Below are positions 62,760 to 64,000 of a stretch of 64,000 nt of DNA, piece after piece. Below the pieces are notes generated by a model that worked only from the letters and a program-made list of their open reading frames with translations, was not told the DNA's origin and did not search any database. A program made the translations under genes and the position numbers. Origin of the DNA: Pseudomonas beijingensis (lineage in GTDB: Bacteria; Pseudomonadota; Gammaproteobacteria; Pseudomonadales; Pseudomonadaceae); contig NZ_CP117425.1 in NCBI RefSeq assembly GCF_030687295.1, forward strand, positions 4,344,001-4,408,000. Direction: 5' to 3'. How positions within the stretch are numbered: position 1 is the first letter of the stretch; the number at the start of each line of letters is the position of its first letter.

Positions 62760-64000
62760 TTGTCTACATCTAACGGGTTGATCAGTGCAAAAGCTGCCAC
62801 CGGTATCGAAGGACTGGACAATGTCCTTTCCGGTGGTTTGTCCCGCGGCCATGTGTTCCTGCTTGAGGGGGAACCGGGGACTGGTAAGACCACGGTCGCG
62901 CTGCATTTTCTGTTGGCCGGCGCCAAGGCTGGCGAGCGCTCGTTGTACATCACGCTCTCGGAAACCGAGCGTGAACTGCGTCAGGGCGCCGCCTCCCACG
63001 GCTGGACCCTGGACGACAACATTCATATTTTCGAGCTGACCCCGCCTGAAAGCTTGCTCAATGCCGAGCACCAGCAGAGCCTGCTGTACTCCTCGGACCT
63101 GGAACTGGGCGAAGCGACGCGGCAGATTTTCGAAGTGGTCGAACGGGTCAAGCCGACCCGGGTCGTGCTCGACAGCCTGTCGGAGATCCGCCTGCTGGCG
63201 CAAAGCTCGCTGCGCTATCGTCGCCAGATCCTGGCAATCAAGCATTACTTCGTGCGCTACGACGCCACGGTCCTGTTGCTCGACGACCTGACCACAGAAT
63301 CCTTGGACAAGACCGTGCACAGCGTCGCCCACGGAGTGATTCGCCTGGAAGAACTGACCCCCAACTATGGCGCCGAGCGGCGGCGCGTCCGGGTGGTCAA
63401 GTATCGCGGGCAGAAGTACCGCGGCGGTTACCATGACTTCACCATCATGGGCGATGGTGTACATGTCTTCCCGCGCCTGGTGGCCGCCGAACACCGCGGA
63501 CAATACCAGCGCAAGCAACTCTCCAGCGGCATCGGCGAGATGGACGCGCTACTGGGCGGTGGTATCGAGACCGGCTCCAGCACCTTGATCCTGGGCCCGG
63601 CGGGCACCGGCAAGTCGCTGATTGCACTGATTTTTGCCGCAGCCGCCGTGCATCGCGGTGAGAAGGCCGCGCTGTTCATCTTCGATGAAGAGCTGGGCTT
63701 GTTGTTCGAGCGCATGAAAAACATCGGCATCGATCTGCATGCCCTGCAAAAAACCGGCAACCTGATGATCGAACAAGTGGACGCCGCCGAGTTGTCCCCC
63801 GGTGAGTTCTCCCACCGCGTGCGCCGTTGTGTCGACGAGGGCGAGATCAAGACCGTAATCATCGACAGCATCAACGGCTATCAGGCGGCCATGCCGGAAG
63901 AGAACGCCCTGGTGCTGCACATGCATGAATTGCTGCTCTACCTCAACCGCAAGGGCGCGGCGACCTTCATGACCGTCGCCCAGCACGGCCTGGTCGGCGA
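62760..64000 (+). CDS. KaiC-like RecA-fold ATPase (3' end outside window)
   Basis: A protein with two RecA-like domains. The first has Walker A GEPGTGKTT (about residues 37-45), Walker B-like TRVVLDSLSEI, and the glutamates before it in LYITLSETERELRQ. The second starts GIGEMDALLGGGIETGSSTL with GPAGTGKSL. KaiC relatives outside cyanobacteria are thought to be signalling ATPases, often next to histidine kinases. A TTG at 62760 (MSTSNGLISA) preceded by AGAGGG at good spacing is preferred to the ATG at 62745, whose extra residues MRGLF are not family-like. The gene runs off the right edge. Confidence 0.85.
   Translation, partial: MSTSNGLISAKAATGIEGLDNVLSGGLSRGHVFLLEGEPGTGKTTVALHFLLAGAKAGERSLYITLSETERELRQGAASHGWTLDDNIHIFELTPPESLLNAEHQQSLLYSSDLELGEATRQIFEVVERVKPTRVVLDSLSEIRLLAQSSLRYRRQILAIKHYFVRYDATVLLLDDLTTESLDKTVHSVAHGVIRLEELTPNYGAERRRVRVVKYRGQKYRGGYHDFTIMGDGVHVFPRLVAAEHRGQYQRKQLSSGIGEMDALLGGGIETGSSTLILGPAGTGKSLIALIFAAAAVHRGEKAALFIFDEELGLLFERMKNIGIDLHALQKTGNLMIEQVDAAELSPGEFSHRVRRCVDEGEIKTVIIDSINGYQAAMPEENALVLHMHELLLYLNRKGAATFMTVAQHGLVG

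Overview
The window looks like chromosomal DNA of a Pseudomonas from the fluorescens complex. The reasons are GC-rich coding DNA with strong third-position bias, an aprA-aprI alkaline protease locus, a DUF1652-like gene, REP/REPIN repeats built on GTGGGAGC / GCTCCCAC cores in many intergenic gaps, and MexEF-OprN-like and NodT-type efflux genes. No rRNA, tRNA, phage, insertion sequence or CRISPR array was seen.

Layout. 1-8 kb: protease inhibitor (cut by the window edge), serralysin AprA with an RsmA/E-type site on its ribosome binding site, a LysR/MFS divergent pair, a DUF1652-like gene and a UvrD-family helicase. 8-14 kb: pirin, phosphoglucomutase, a MocR-type regulator and a 498-residue protein I do not recognise. 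14-26 kb: stress and catabolic genes, namely a quinone-oxidoreductase-like enzyme with a LysR regulator, an old yellow enzyme with an HxlR regulator, a haloacid dehalogenase, an APC permease, IclR and AraC regulators, a class III aminotransferase, an aldehyde dehydrogenase and cytochrome b561.

26-40.4 kb is the most unusual part. Two paralogous three-gene sets (a small DUF6152-like protein, a secreted PDISG-W protein and an alpha/beta-hydrolase-fold protein without a G-x-S-x-G motif) point away from each other around an outer-membrane barrel. The plus-strand set continues into two related four-helix membrane proteins, a His-rich anchored protein, a ZnuABC-like ABC importer, a second substrate-binding protein lacking the usual His ligands, and two small exported proteins resembling accessory parts of nickel/cobalt uptake. 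Four of the exported proteins have a predicted mature N-terminus that is histidine. A directional motif around GATTTGGGCTACCG precedes both sets, the barrel, the aminotransferase operon and the APC permease.

41-52.4 kb is a second coherent unit: an RND efflux operon ending in a FabF-like ketoacyl synthase, a divergent outer membrane factor plus SDR, a FadL-like barrel, a two-hotdog thioesterase and a TetR repressor. The 24-bp palindrome GTGAC-N14-GTCAC stands before every transcription unit of this set, including tetR, and defines a compact candidate regulon for acyl-compound sensing, processing and export. 52.4-64 kb: VOC protein and LysR, a solute-binding protein, a MexEF-OprN-like operon, a TPR protein and the start of a KaiC-like ATPase.

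Six genes are broken by small insertions, four of them one extra base in a G or C run. This suggests base-calling errors rather than real decay. Family names are from memory of protein families; no database search was made.
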